Of a DNA stretch of 64,000 bases, positions 34,609 through 44,066 are shown in pieces. Position numbers and translations under genes: made by a program. Each line of letters opens with the position of its first letter. Position 1 is the stretch's first letter. The notes beneath the pieces were generated by a model. That model was not told the DNA's origin. It was given only the letters and a program-made list of their open reading frames with translations, and ran no database searches. Source of the DNA: CAZRCG01 sp964598565 (GTDB lineage Bacteria; Bdellovibrionota; UBA2394); contig CAZRCG010000005.1 in NCBI GenBank assembly GCA_964598565.1, positions 115,371 through 179,370 on the forward strand. The letters run 5' to 3'.

Positions 34609-35340
34609 ATGGCGGCAGCACACGGAACAGTTTTTCAGCTTGTAGGGATTCCTCAAGAATATAACCACGTCGTCGGCGCCGCTTTGGTGGCAACCGCCTT
34701 GACCGGTCTTGGTCTGGTCATCAAATCCAAACTCAAGAATATCGACGATCATATTATTCCCGAGCCTGGTGTGAATATCGTGAATATTTCAACCATGGTG
34801 GTGGGATCTTGGAGGTCCATTCTTCACAATATGATCGGCCATGGTTCTGATCGCTATATTCCGCTCATTGGAACCTATTTTCTTTTTTTGCTTCTCTCGA
34901 ACTATATGGGCTTAGTCCCAGGCTTTCCGCCACCCACCGAAAATATTAATACCAACTTTGGTATCGCGCTTTGTTCCTTTCTTTCTTATCAGTACTTCGG
35001 AGTTAGAGAGCACGGCGCTCATTATCTCCAACAATTTACGGGAGGCTTACCGCCCAAGGGATTCAGCTTTTTGATTACGGCCTTTATGGTCTTCGTGGCC
35101 GGCCTTATCGTGCTCATTGAATTGGTGGGGCATTTAATTCGACCTCTTTCGCTAAGCCTACGTCTTTGGGGAAATATTAATGGAGACCATATTTTAGTAG
35201 GGTCTGTTTTGGATCTTGTTCCCCTGCTGATTCCCATTTTAGCGATGGGTCTAGGAGTCTTAGTCTGTTTTATTCAGTCTTTAGTTTTTTCGTTGCTATC
35301 GGCCGTTTATATAAAGCTGGCCGTCTCGCACGACCATTAG
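34609..35340 (+). CDS. atpB: ATP synthase Fo a subunit
   Basis: 243 residues with five to six membrane helices. Proton-channel motifs: SNYMGLVPGFPPPT near residues 97-111 and the essential arginine in RPLSLSLRLWGNINGDH (~179-195). The start at ATG 34609 has no clear Shine-Dalgarno. Together with atpE it forms a second ATP synthase locus ~22 kb from the F1 genes on the other side of the origin. Confidence 0.96.
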   Translation: MAAAHGTVFQLVGIPQEYNHVVGAALVATALTGLGLVIKSKLKNIDDHIIPEPGVNIVNISTMVVGSWRSILHNMIGHGSDRYIPLIGTYFLFLLLSNYMGLVPGFPPPTENINTNFGIALCSFLSYQYFGVREHGAHYLQQFTGGLPPKGFSFLITAFMVFVAGLIVLIELVGHLIRPLSLSLRLWGNINGDHILVGSVLDLVPLLIPILAMGLGVLVCFIQSLVFSLLSAVYIKLAVSHDH

Positions 35341-35409
35341 GACTTTGGGTAAGTGAAGAGGTAACGAAGAAAAGGGAATTCAATCTAAGAATTTAAGAAG
35401 GAGAACGAG

Positions 35410-35754
35410 ATGAAATTAACTAAAACAGTGACACAAATGACCGCAGCTTTCGGTGCTTTTTTGATGGCAGGTATCAGTGTGGCCTTTGGTCAAGAAGTGG
35501 CCGCGGCGGCAGAGTCGACCTCTGTCATGAGTAACCTCGCCTTAGCATCGGGTATTGGCTTAGGACTTGCAGCCGTAGGTTGTGCGCTTGGCCAAGGTAA
35601 AATGGTCGCCAGTGCAATGGACGGCATTGCCCGTAATCCTGGTGCGGCAAAAGATATGTTTGTACCTATGATTTTAGGTTTGGCGTTTATTGAAGCGCTT
35701 ACGATTTACGCACTTATTCTCCCGATCATTTTCAAAATCGTTGTTCTCGGATAA
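35410..35754 (+). CDS. atpE: ATP synthase Fo c subunit with N-terminal leader
   Basis: 114 residues, longer than the usual 70-90. The two c-subunit helices are at about 43-67 and 83-112 with the polar loop GIARNPGA and the ion-binding Glu in FIEALTIYAL. After the Glu come Ala and Leu rather than the Ser-Thr of sodium types, so proton use is inferred. Residues 1-~37 (MKLTKTVTQMTAAFGAFLMA, then GISVAFGQ) look like a cleavable signal peptide. Good Shine-Dalgarno AGAAGGAG. Confidence 0.95.
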   Translation: MKLTKTVTQMTAAFGAFLMAGISVAFGQEVAAAAESTSVMSNLALASGIGLGLAAVGCALGQGKMVASAMDGIARNPGAAKDMFVPMILGLAFIEALTIYALILPIIFKIVVLG

Positions 35755-35769
35755 TTCGGATAATACTGC

Positions 35770-35786
35770 CGGGGCCTTTGGCCCCG
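35770..35786 (+). terminator. Intrinsic terminator after atpE
   Basis: CGGGGCC TTT GGCCCCG forms a perfect 7-bp GC-rich stem with a three-base loop, 15 bases after the atpE stop; GCGTATTT follows. It could act on both strands, with the flagellin relic ending just beyond it. Confidence 0.75.
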
Positions 35787-35791
35787 CGTAT

Positions 35792-36037
35792 TTAAGAGAG
35801 TGAGAGTCGCAGCAGGTCCATGACGATCTGGTGATTGAGATTGGCTTGGCGTAATACACTAGCGCCCGCTTGTTGGAGAATTTGCAGTCGAATAATCTCT
35901 GCCATTTCTTCTGCAAGTTCGGCATCTTCTTGGGTCAAGAGTGAGATGGTATTTGGTGTGCTGTTAACTGAAGCGAGATATTGATAACCTGATCGAAGAG
36001 ATCCTGAAATAATGTCGGTTATTCCATCAGAATTCAC
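35792..36037 (-). pseudogene. Flagellin C-terminal fragment
   Basis: The 81-residue frame ends with AELAEEMAEIIRLQILQQAG, ASVLRQANLNHQIV and MDLL, the recognisable C-terminal D0 helix of flagellins (I.xQA..xMLxQANxxPQxVLxLL). The N-terminal D0/D1 and variable domains are missing; the open frame continues upstream without a start to about 36115 (also not flagellin-like). It begins with GTG. Most likely a remnant of a flagellin gene; a shortened protein of its own cannot be excluded. Confidence 0.6.
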
Positions 36038-36147
36038 ACTGGTACCTTGCGCATCAGCGACAGCCAGATGTGTGAAGGGCAGATCTCTTATCCAGTTGAC
36101 GCTTTGGTCAGGGATGGGTTAACAGCCATTCAGTGACTCGTCAAAAC

Positions 36148-37464
36148 ATGGCCACGATATTCATTGTTGTCATTCTCTTTGGATTTCTTTTTGATCAGGC
36201 CAAAGCTTCGATCAGAGATGAGTTTTCAGGCTTATGGCCTCATCAAAGCGGCGAAATGGAAAGGCGTTCAGACATCTGTCGTCACCTTCTCTCAGAATTG
36301 GAGTATCTGTCGTGGCCAGGCCAAGGCGCTCAGAAATTTGATGGGCAGTTGGTCGACCGATCGCACATCGTTCGGTGGTTCATTCCTCCCCAGCAATATT
36401 TTGAATGGCAGCAGACGATGGCGAAGAAGCCACCAATAATGGTGGCTATGGATCGTTTACGAAAATTGTTTGATCTGGATGAGACTTCGCTCCAACTAAA
36501 ATTAATGGCTGACGACCTAGAAGACCCGATGCGGCGGGAGACTCGAGTGCCCGCTGGAAGATTGGGGAATATTGCTGGCCCAGCGATGGTAAGCGACGGC
36601 GAATTTTTTTGGCCCTATCAGTGGCATGCTATTCTCTCGGTGTTTAGCCGAGGCGATCTCGAAAAGTCAGATCAACTTAGCCAAAACATTCTTGATCTCG
36701 GATCAGCAGAGACTATTGCACACCTTTTGATGATGAGCTTAAACGATATCAGACTTGGCTATGGTCGTACTGCGAACTACTACCTTTCTTACGAGATCAC
36801 GCGGGCAGAGATAATGATTGCTCGAACCTGGTACCGGCTTGGGAATCAGGGCAAAGATATTCTGAAACAATTTCTAAAATCGGATCCGTCAGACGGATTG
36901 CAGATATTAAATCTGCTTGAGATTGTTTACCCACTCCGCTGGCAGGTTCTTCTTCCAGAACTAATTGAACTTGCGAAAAATTCGACAGGAGAGGTTCGGG
37001 ATTTAGCGCTGCTTTATTTGATACAAGTCCATCGCCGTTGGATTGACCTTTATAAAATCAATGAGGACCTAAGCCGTAGAGAAATGCTCATGGAAGACGA
37101 AATTCGCTTTTTAAGTGCACCCCATCCCCTGAAAGGCTGGCAGAAAGAATTAAGTGCTCTTGCGGCAGATTTCTTTCCTGAGATCTCGTCTATGGTGAGA
37201 GTGGAGCCTGCGGAGAAACGAGATATGTTTCGAGGAGCAATCTATGGTGGGCTGCATATGATCCAGAGATATCTAAAGTTAAATGATCAGATCCGTGCGG
37301 CCCATCCGTTTCCCGAATACGATCATAGTCTCGATTACCACTTTCATGAACGACGAAGCTCCCCCCACTGGGAGGCTTATTATCAGTTTGTCGTGAACAG
37401 AATGAATCATGATTTTAATCTTTGGCATTTCAACCGGAAAGAATTCGGATCTCGAATTCCCTAA
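36148..37464 (+). CDS. Exported protein of unknown function
   Basis: 438 residues from ATG 36148 (MATIFIVVILFGFLFDQAKA is a signal peptide; a GTG at 36133 adds five residues). The mature protein is acidic, rich in Trp, Tyr and His, with no membrane helix. A central helical region (~160-300) and a C-terminal HFHERRSSPHWEAYYQF are visible. I recognise no family. It converges with uvrA, sharing four bases at the ends. Confidence 0.65.
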   Translation: MATIFIVVILFGFLFDQAKASIRDEFSGLWPHQSGEMERRSDICRHLLSELEYLSWPGQGAQKFDGQLVDRSHIVRWFIPPQQYFEWQQTMAKKPPIMVAMDRLRKLFDLDETSLQLKLMADDLEDPMRRETRVPAGRLGNIAGPAMVSDGEFFWPYQWHAILSVFSRGDLEKSDQLSQNILDLGSAETIAHLLMMSLNDIRLGYGRTANYYLSYEITRAEIMIARTWYRLGNQGKDILKQFLKSDPSDGLQILNLLEIVYPLRWQVLLPELIELAKNSTGEVRDLALLYLIQVHRRWIDLYKINEDLSRREMLMEDEIRFLSAPHPLKGWQKELSALAADFFPEISSMVRVEPAEKRDMFRGAIYGGLHMIQRYLKLNDQIRAAHPFPEYDHSLDYHFHERRSSPHWEAYYQFVVNRMNHDFNLWHFNRKEFGSRIP

Positions 37465-39956
37465 GACGCGACGATGAAACGACCTGTCTTCGAAGAAGGA
37501 TGGCGGGCTATTTCGTTGGGAGTGCCCGCCGCCATAATGCGGCCGCCGCCGGCGCCACCGTCGGGGCCCATATCAATGATATAGTCAGAAGCTCGGATGA
37601 TATCCAGCTGGTGCTCGATGGTGACAACGCTGTTTCCCATATCGACAAGTTGTTGCATGATGCTGATAAGCTTTTCAATATCGACGAAGTGTAGGCCTGT
37701 GGTCGGCTCATCAAAAATATAGAGCGTATTGCCAGTCGATTTACGCGAGAGTTCTTTGGCCAACTTCAGTCGCTGCGCTTCTCCGCCCGATAAGGTGAGG
37801 GCGGACTGCCCTAACTTCAAATAACCGAGGCCCACATCGTTCATGGTCTGAATTTTGGCCTTAATTTGAGGAATGGCTGAGAAAAATTCTAAGCTCTCTT
37901 CGAACGACATCTCTAAAACCTCGTAGATATTTCGTCCCTTAAAAATCGCTTGAAGTGTGGGTTCGTTATAGCGGCGACCAGAACATGTTTCACACGTCAC
38001 CTTCACATCGGGCAAAAAATTCATCTCGATATCGAGTAATCCAGCACCGCGACACGTTTCGCATCGACCCCCTTTGAGATTAAAACTAAAGCGGCTGGCT
38101 TTGTATCCTCGCGTGCGAGCGACGGGGCTGTCTTTGAAGAGATCTCGAATTAAATCGAAGAGTCCAATATAGGTGGCAGGATTTGAACGTGGGCTTCGGC
38201 CAATGGCCGATTGATCAACCGCAATAACTTTATCGATTTCGCTATCGGTTTTCAGCGACCGACAGTGGATGGGCTGGCCCGTCGAAAGACTGGGATATAA
38301 AATATCCATCACAAGAGTCGACTTGCCACTGCCGGATACCCCGGTGATGGTGGTAAAGGTTTTTAAGGGAATTTTAATATCTAAATTATCAATATTGTTT
38401 TTCGTCGCACCATGGATATGGATCCAGTCGCTCGCTGATCGCAGTGATGCCGGGCTCTGCAAATGACGACGTCCATGAAGAAAATCTGCCGTCACGCCTT
38501 TATTCAGTTTTTGAGGAGACCCCTCATCGACGATGAAGCCCCCGAAGCGACCAGCCCCGGGGCCCATATCTATAATATGGTCAGCGGCTAACATTGTGTC
38601 TAAATCATGTTCAATCACAATCACCGTATTGCCCGACTCTTGCAGACTTCGCAGTGATTTTAAAAGTCGCTGATTATCAATTTGGTGGAGGCCAATACTG
38701 GGCTCGTCTAAAATATAGGCTACGCCGGTAAGTTTAGAGCCCATCTGAGTTGCCAGGTGCAGGCGCTGTTCTTCGCCGCCGCTTAGCGTGGCGGCGCTTC
38801 GTGATAGGGTCAAATAGCCCACGCCTACGTCCTCGAGAAATCCCAGACGATCTAAAATTTCTTTCAGCACCTTATCAGCGATGATCTTCTGATTGCCTTC
38901 AAACGCTAGACGAGAGGTAAACGCGCGTGCGTCGGTAACGGGCATTTCGTTGATATCTGATATATCTTTGCCGTCGATATAGACGGAACGAGCAATCTTG
39001 TTAAGTCGGCGTCCGTCGCATACCTCGCAAATTTTTTCAGGAGAACTTTCATCTTCGGAGACCAAAAAACCTAAGCCGTGGCAGTGAGCACAAGCGCCGA
39101 GCGGCGAATTAAAAGAAAATAGCCTCGGGCTAAGCTCGGGAAAGGCCTTTCGACATTCGGGGCAGCTCAAGCGTTTGCCAAAGAGCAGCCGTTCGCCACT
39201 ATCCAGCAGCTCAATGATGACGAGACCGTCAAAGAGGGAAGTGGCCAACTCTAAAGCTTCTCGAATGCGAGCCTGAGAACTTTCTTTAACGTGGAGGCGA
39301 TCGATATACGCTTCAATTGTATGAGGTTTTTGCTTTTCAAGGAGCATCCCTTTGGTCAGAGAAATATCGGAGCCATCAATACGAGCTCGCACAATCCCTT
39401 GTTGAATAAGGCTTTTGATTTCTTCCGCGAACTCTCCCTTTCGCTTGTTGGCCACAAGCGTTAGAATATTGATGCGCGATTCTGGCTTGAGTCGCATCAC
39501 CTGACGGTGGATTTCATCGAGAGAGGTATTGGAAAGCTCGATGTGGCAGTCGGGACACTGGGCTTTGCCGACACGACTAAAGAGCAAGCGAAGAAAATCA
39601 TAAATTTCTGTAAGGGTGCCCGCCGTGGAGCGTGGATTCTTGGAAAAACTCTTTTGCTGAATCGCGATCGACGGACAAATGCCACGGATAGCATCGACTT
39701 CTGGTTTTTTGAGTTGTTCTACAAATTGTCGCGCATAGGCTGATAAGCTTTCGATATAACGACGCTGACCTTCTGCAAAAATAGTATCGAAGGCGAGAGA
39801 GGATTTTCCGCTGCCGCTGGGGCCCGTGACGACGACGAATTTGTTTTTAGGAATTTTTACATTAATATTTTTTAGATTGTGCTCTCGAGCTCCGATAACT
39901 TCGATAAAGCGTTCGGCAGAGGTAGGAGAGGATTCTTTGTCTGCTATCGTACTCAT
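37461..39956 (-). CDS. uvrA: Excinuclease ABC subunit A (first copy)
   Basis: 831 residues, somewhat shorter than the usual 920-950. Damage-recognition ATPase of nucleotide excision repair. Two ATP-binding sites: GPSGSGKSS at 45-53 and a second near residue 540 (GVSGSGKST), with LSGGE signatures and IFDEPTTGLH. Zinc Cys pairs CPDC, CPEC, CAHC and CEVC are present. Four-base overlap with pdxA. Last gene of the mfd operon, which links it to transcription-coupled repair. A second, 924-residue uvrA lies at 52-55 kb. Confidence 0.95.
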   Translation of the reverse strand: MSTIADKESSPTSAERFIEVIGAREHNLKNINVKIPKNKFVVVTGPSGSGKSSLAFDTIFAEGQRRYIESLSAYARQFVEQLKKPEVDAIRGICPSIAIQQKSFSKNPRSTAGTLTEIYDFLRLLFSRVGKAQCPDCHIELSNTSLDEIHRQVMRLKPESRINILTLVANKRKGEFAEEIKSLIQQGIVRARIDGSDISLTKGMLLEKQKPHTIEAYIDRLHVKESSQARIREALELATSLFDGLVIIELLDSGERLLFGKRLSCPECRKAFPELSPRLFSFNSPLGACAHCHGLGFLVSEDESSPEKICEVCDGRRLNKIARSVYIDGKDISDINEMPVTDARAFTSRLAFEGNQKIIADKVLKEILDRLGFLEDVGVGYLTLSRSAATLSGGEEQRLHLATQMGSKLTGVAYILDEPSIGLHQIDNQRLLKSLRSLQESGNTVIVIEHDLDTMLAADHIIDMGPGAGRFGGFIVDEGSPQKLNKGVTADFLHGRRHLQSPASLRSASDWIHIHGATKNNIDNLDIKIPLKTFTTITGVSGSGKSTLVMDILYPSLSTGQPIHCRSLKTDSEIDKVIAVDQSAIGRSPRSNPATYIGLFDLIRDLFKDSPVARTRGYKASRFSFNLKGGRCETCRGAGLLDIEMNFLPDVKVTCETCSGRRYNEPTLQAIFKGRNIYEVLEMSFEESLEFFSAIPQIKAKIQTMNDVGLGYLKLGQSALTLSGGEAQRLKLAKELSRKSTGNTLYIFDEPTTGLHFVDIEKLISIMQQLVDMGNSVVTIEHQLDIIRASDYIIDMGPDGGAGGGRIMAAGTPNEIARHPSSKTGRFIVAS

Positions 39957-41053
39957 TTGGCGTTAAGATCGCACCACTGAGAGGCATATTGCAAGGCATT
40001 CAATAAACTCTCCATATGAGCACGTCTTTTTCTGGCCAAAGAAAATGCGGGCCCGTGGTCTACCGATACGCGCAAGAAAGGCAAGCCCATGGTCACATTG
40101 ATGGCATTAGAAAAATCCATCATCTTCAAAGGAATGAGCCCTTGATCATGATATTGCGCGACAATGCCGTCGAAGCGATAAGCGTCATAGGCAAAGAACG
40201 AATCAGCAGGAAACGGACCTTCTACCGAAAGTCCCCTGGCCCGAGCCAATCGAACCGCCGGCTCAATGATACGAGCTTCTTCATTGCCAAACAAACCCTG
40301 ATCGGAAGCATGTGGATTTAATCCGAGCACGGCGAGATGGGGTTTACTAGTTTTGGTACTTAAGAATTCATGAAGATGTCGCAGCGTACGAAGAATGGTT
40401 TTTTTATTCACGCAGCTGGCCACTTTTCTCAGAGGCAGATGCGTTGTCACAAGGGCGACGGTGAGCGTTTTGCCACTTAAAATCATCGTTACTTCTTTGG
40501 CGCGCAGAGCTTTTTGAAGATATTCGGTATGGCCTTCGAAATTTTTGTGACTGAGCGATACATAATATTTGTCTAAGGGGCCCGTCACGAGCGCCGCTCG
40601 TCCTCTTTGACTCTGGCTTGCACGACGCTCACCTTGGAAGACGCGACCTACGCGGGTGTCAATGCCAGGCCCAGTATGGTTGCTACAAAATGAGATAGCC
40701 GCTTGGAGGGCCTGAAGAGCAAGAACGCCACTCGCTTTCGAGGGCTTTCCTGCCTGAAACGAGCCCTTTCCAATGATATGGAAGACAAGCAGCCCGGCTA
40801 GTTCCCACGAGCGCAGTTGAGAGATTTCGGACTTTAAAAAAGAGGCGGGTGCGCCAAAGACATGGACTATGGGTGGCTTTGAAATTTTATGGGCACGAGA
40901 GGTGGTTGGACCTGTTTGTTCAAAAAAAGCTCTAAGGGCCTTCACTGTAATTTCAGGTCCAATGCCGCAGGGATCACCCACCGAAATAGCCAGGGCAGAA
41001 TCAGGGCGAGACGATTTAATTCTCGAGAATGGAGTGGGCATTGACGACCCCAA
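39953..41053 (-). CDS. pdxA: 4-hydroxythreonine-4-phosphate dehydrogenase
   Basis: 366 residues. Pyridoxal-phosphate pathway enzyme that oxidises 4-phosphohydroxy-threonine. GDPCGIGPEI, GHTEYL, LNPHASDQGLFGNEE and YHDQGLIPLK (metal and substrate residues) are seen, and DHGPAFSLA replaces the usual DHGTAFDIAG. Slightly longer than usual (~330), with an N-terminal extension; ATG 41041 is an alternative start. Confidence 0.93.
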   Translation of the reverse strand: MGSSMPTPFSRIKSSRPDSALAISVGDPCGIGPEITVKALRAFFEQTGPTTSRAHKISKPPIVHVFGAPASFLKSEISQLRSWELAGLLVFHIIGKGSFQAGKPSKASGVLALQALQAAISFCSNHTGPGIDTRVGRVFQGERRASQSQRGRAALVTGPLDKYYVSLSHKNFEGHTEYLQKALRAKEVTMILSGKTLTVALVTTHLPLRKVASCVNKKTILRTLRHLHEFLSTKTSKPHLAVLGLNPHASDQGLFGNEEARIIEPAVRLARARGLSVEGPFPADSFFAYDAYRFDGIVAQYHDQGLIPLKMMDFSNAINVTMGLPFLRVSVDHGPAFSLARKRRAHMESLLNALQYASQWCDLNAK

Positions 41054-41100
41054 GGCGGAATTGGCGAGAGAATCGTTGGGCCGGCGCTCTTTTGAAATGA

Positions 41101-41946
41101 CTAAGAACCTCGAACAATGATGGTAGGATCTGCTTTGAGTCGGGTAAGGAGTTTTTCAACTTCGAGCTTGGCTATATCTTCTTCAAACTCGGCTCGTACG
41201 CGATCTTTAACGGAATCAAATGTCACAGGGCCAAGATCAACTTTCTTGAGCACTTTAATAATTTGAGACATTTGAGGCATTTTCACAACTGTGACGTCCC
41301 CCGACTCTAAGGAAAATACTAAGGCCTCAAGATCAGGAGTCAAATCACCTGAACGCACCGTGCCTATGAGGCCGCCTTGATCTTTGGTGGGGCCTACGCT
41401 GTCTTTTGCAACACATGTCGAAAACGCTTTAGGGTTCTTACTATAGTAATTAATTTTTTTTGCTACCTCCGAATTATTGGATTGTTCTGAAATGCGACAT
41501 TCGGCCAAGGTCACTTCAAAATTGTTGGAGAACGCAGCCTTGTTTTTATTGAAATACTCGCGAAGTTCTCCGGTCGTTGGAGTCTTAGCAGCGTTACGAA
41601 AGGCAAGGCTGTTGAAACGACTTCGATTCATCTCTGATCGAAGTTCTTCTCTCATGAAAGAACTAAGATTTCGTGCGCTGGCCATCTGGTTGACCTCACG
41701 ATCGGTCGCTTGCATTTCAAAACGAGCCAAATACTCTTCAATTAGAACGCGTTCAATTAAGCGCTCTCGTGCAGCCTGGGTGGCTACTTTTCGTTCCATT
41801 AAAGGATTCTGCAATATCAGATGATCGGCAAGTTCTTGAATATCGAAGGTCGAGACAATGCGACTGCCGATGCGTACTTCAATAGTTTCACGAATGGAGG
41901 GTGCATTTACGATCGCAACTAATGACAGAAGAATAGCGGTCCACAT
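41101..41946 (-). CDS. SurA-like periplasmic folding protein (PpiC domain)
   Basis: 281 residues with a short hydrophobic N-terminus (MWTAILLSLVAIVNA) as signal peptide. N-terminal helical SurA-like part (~20-135), then a parvulin-like domain (~150-245) with GGLIGTVRSGDLTPDLEALV and EFEEDIAKLEVEKLL at the end. The family's typical HIL motif is absent, so it may be a chaperone rather than an isomerase. Third of three related genes in the mfd operon. Confidence 0.75.
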   Translation of the reverse strand: MWTAILLSLVAIVNAPSIRETIEVRIGSRIVSTFDIQELADHLILQNPLMERKVATQAARERLIERVLIEEYLARFEMQATDREVNQMASARNLSSFMREELRSEMNRSRFNSLAFRNAAKTPTTGELREYFNKNKAAFSNNFEVTLAECRISEQSNNSEVAKKINYYSKNPKAFSTCVAKDSVGPTKDQGGLIGTVRSGDLTPDLEALVFSLESGDVTVVKMPQMSQIIKVLKKVDLGPVTFDSVKDRVRAEFEEDIAKLEVEKLLTRLKADPTIIVRGS

Positions 41947-42060
41947 AGGGGGGCAACTTACCAGAAAAATGGGTTTTTGAGGAGGGGCTTATGGAATATC
42001 GGCCAGAGAGGGGCATCACGGCCTTTCTGCTGCCTCTTGGTCTGAGGTATTCGTTGGGGG

Positions 42061-43026
42061 CTACATACTGGCAATCAGCTTTCGATTGTAGCGAATAGAG
42101 GCCTTTCGCAGCCATTCTTCCTGCAAACGAGCCAGGGCCTCTTGGCGGTACTCCTCTTGCAGTGCTGTCTCGATGCCGTGGCGTACCTGGTCAAATGAAA
42201 GAATCAGCGACGGAAAACGTCGTACGACGTAGACGACTTTAAAGCCTTCGGACGTTTCGAGAGTATGAGAGACTCGCCCAGCGGGCGTTTTAAAAACAAG
42301 AGTATCCAGTTCTTCGCTAAGAGCCCCTGAACTAATCATCTGAGGGGAGAACGATTGCTCGTGCGGAGTATTCTTAAAGTCGTCGATTAGTTCCTGCCGC
42401 TTGTTTTTGATTTTCTCTCTCACGGTTTCGATCAGCTCGCGCGTGGGTGCTACAGCGATGATTACTTCAGCGCGTGGTTTTTGTTGAAACTGATCTCCAT
42501 TTTTCTCATAGTAAGCAAGTTTGGCGCTTAGGCTAGGCTTAGAGGGTTTGGGAGTAAGACCGTTCAAAAACTCTGCAATAATAAAATCCTCTTTAATTCT
42601 TTGATGCCACTGCTCAAGAGTCATTTTTCTCTCGAGAAGCATTTCTTCGAGGGCTGTGGTAGGCCAGCTGTCTTGCATCGATTTTAAATAAGTGTTCCAC
42701 TTCGTCTCGTCAGGCTGAAAGCTCTGGTCGCTCGCCGTGGAGAGAATGACGGCTCGACGAATGAGATACTTAAGAACCGTATTTCGCGTCGACAACCTAT
42801 CGTCGCTTGAGGGGCTTTCGTCTCCGATGAGAAATATGGCGCGAGTTTGGTTAAACTCTTCGACATTCACGCCGCGTCCATTGACTTCGACGATGATATC
42901 ATCGTCATGAAATGCAGGCATGCAAGACGCAGCTCCTAAGCCTAGAGCAAGCACGAGTGCCGGCACGATCACTTTGCTAGCAGCCAGCCGCAATAGAAAT
43001 CCACTTTTCGGATGAGCTCTAAACAT
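42061..43026 (-). CDS. SurA/PrsA-like lipoprotein
   Basis: 321 residues; lipobox GAASC with Cys35. An alternative TTG at 42993 gives a 24-residue leader, which would put the dispersed repeat (43001-43020) outside the gene. SurA N-terminal-like helices (40-150) are followed by a parvulin-like domain (~170-290) with SSGALSEELDTLVFKTPAGR. Likely an outer-membrane-anchored periplasmic chaperone; prolyl isomerase activity uncertain. Confidence 0.75.
   Translation of the reverse strand: MFRAHPKSGFLLRLAASKVIVPALVLALGLGAASCMPAFHDDDIIVEVNGRGVNVEEFNQTRAIFLIGDESPSSDDRLSTRNTVLKYLIRRAVILSTASDQSFQPDETKWNTYLKSMQDSWPTTALEEMLLERKMTLEQWHQRIKEDFIIAEFLNGLTPKPSKPSLSAKLAYYEKNGDQFQQKPRAEVIIAVAPTRELIETVREKIKNKRQELIDDFKNTPHEQSFSPQMISSGALSEELDTLVFKTPAGRVSHTLETSEGFKVVYVVRRFPSLILSFDQVRHGIETALQEEYRQEALARLQEEWLRKASIRYNRKLIASM
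43001..43020 (-). repeat. 20-nt dispersed repeat, copy 1
   Basis: Plus strand CCACTTTTCGGATGAGCTCT, 27 bases after the ppiC stop (43047). Other copies are at 55123-55142 and 62037-62056. Confidence 0.85.
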
Positions 43027-43046
43027 TGTTGAAATAGGCTCTCACG

Positions 43047-44066
43047 TTATTTCTTTGATGGCTCTTTGTCCTCAGTGCCCGGACTAAAGTTCTCAGGAAT
43101 AAGCTCTTTAGGATCTGTAAGCATCACCTCGGGCAAGGGTGAAAGCGTACGTAGCGTTTCTTCGTAGACTTCAATTTTCGTGAGGCCTCTTAAGCGTGTC
43201 AGCTCTTTATTGTAGCGCTCTTGCTGACTGTTACGTACGAGTTGGTCACGAATGGCTCCCTCAAAATGTTCGAGGCTGCGTTTTTCTCCGCTGAGCTGAA
43301 TGATATGAAGTCCAAACTGGCTTTCTACGATCGGAGAAATATCGCCAACTTTCTTAAGAGCAAAAGCGGCCTTCGAAAATGGCTCCACCATCTGCGCGAA
43401 ATTAAAAAAACCAAGCTCGCCCTCAGACTGAGAGGAGGTATCTTCAGAGTGTTCGCGGGCCAAACGACCAAACGAGGCGGGCTCAGCCTTGACCTGTTTT
43501 AAAATACCCTCCATTTTCTTTCGAATGGACTCACGGTCAACTTTGCTTTTTTCTGTAGGCCATTTTAATAGAATGTGGCGAGCTGAAATTTGATCGATAT
43601 CATTTCGATTATCGAGATAAAACTTCTTCACCGCATCAGCCGGCATAGCACGCAGAGCTTCTTGTGATAGTCGTGCCAAATAAGCGTCTGCCATTTTTGC
43701 TTTAAAAACAAAATCATTCTGCATGCCCCTAGCAAGAGCTTCTTTATAGAGAAGTTCCAAATTGATGAGTTCTTGAAGGAGCTCCATTTTTTGTGGATGC
43801 GTGGAGTATTTTACAGGATATTGGCTTTCGATATCTTCAATTCGATGCTTCAAGGCGTGATCTGTAATAACATCATCGCCCAGTCGAGCCAATACGAGCG
43901 AGCCGTCAGCCTGGGGAGGCGGGAGCGTGGGTCGAGACTGGCAGGCCATAGTCACAGAGCTCACGATAGCGAGCCCAGCCAAGCGCGAGGAAAAAACGCG
44001 CCAAAGGGGGATGCGAAAGAAAAGCCTATAAATGTGAAGGACATCAAAGTTCTTAGATCTACTCAT
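43047..44066 (-). CDS. PpiC-type peptidyl-prolyl isomerase lipoprotein
   Basis: 339 residues. A long N-terminus ends with the lipobox VTMAC (Cys42). The parvulin core (~155-255) has ISARHILLKWP, EGELGFFNFAQMVEPFSKAA, and SQFGLHIIQL, including the conserved His. Overlaps mfd by four bases. Suggests a folding factor for outer-membrane or secreted proteins. Its C-terminal ~40 residues are Pro/Glu-rich. Confidence 0.87.
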   Translation of the reverse strand: MSRSKNFDVLHIYRLFFRIPLWRVFSSRLAGLAIVSSVTMACQSRPTLPPPQADGSLVLARLGDDVITDHALKHRIEDIESQYPVKYSTHPQKMELLQELINLELLYKEALARGMQNDFVFKAKMADAYLARLSQEALRAMPADAVKKFYLDNRNDIDQISARHILLKWPTEKSKVDRESIRKKMEGILKQVKAEPASFGRLAREHSEDTSSQSEGELGFFNFAQMVEPFSKAAFALKKVGDISPIVESQFGLHIIQLSGEKRSLEHFEGAIRDQLVRNSQQERYNKELTRLRGLTKIEVYEETLRTLSPLPEVMLTDPKELIPENFSPGTEDKEPSKK

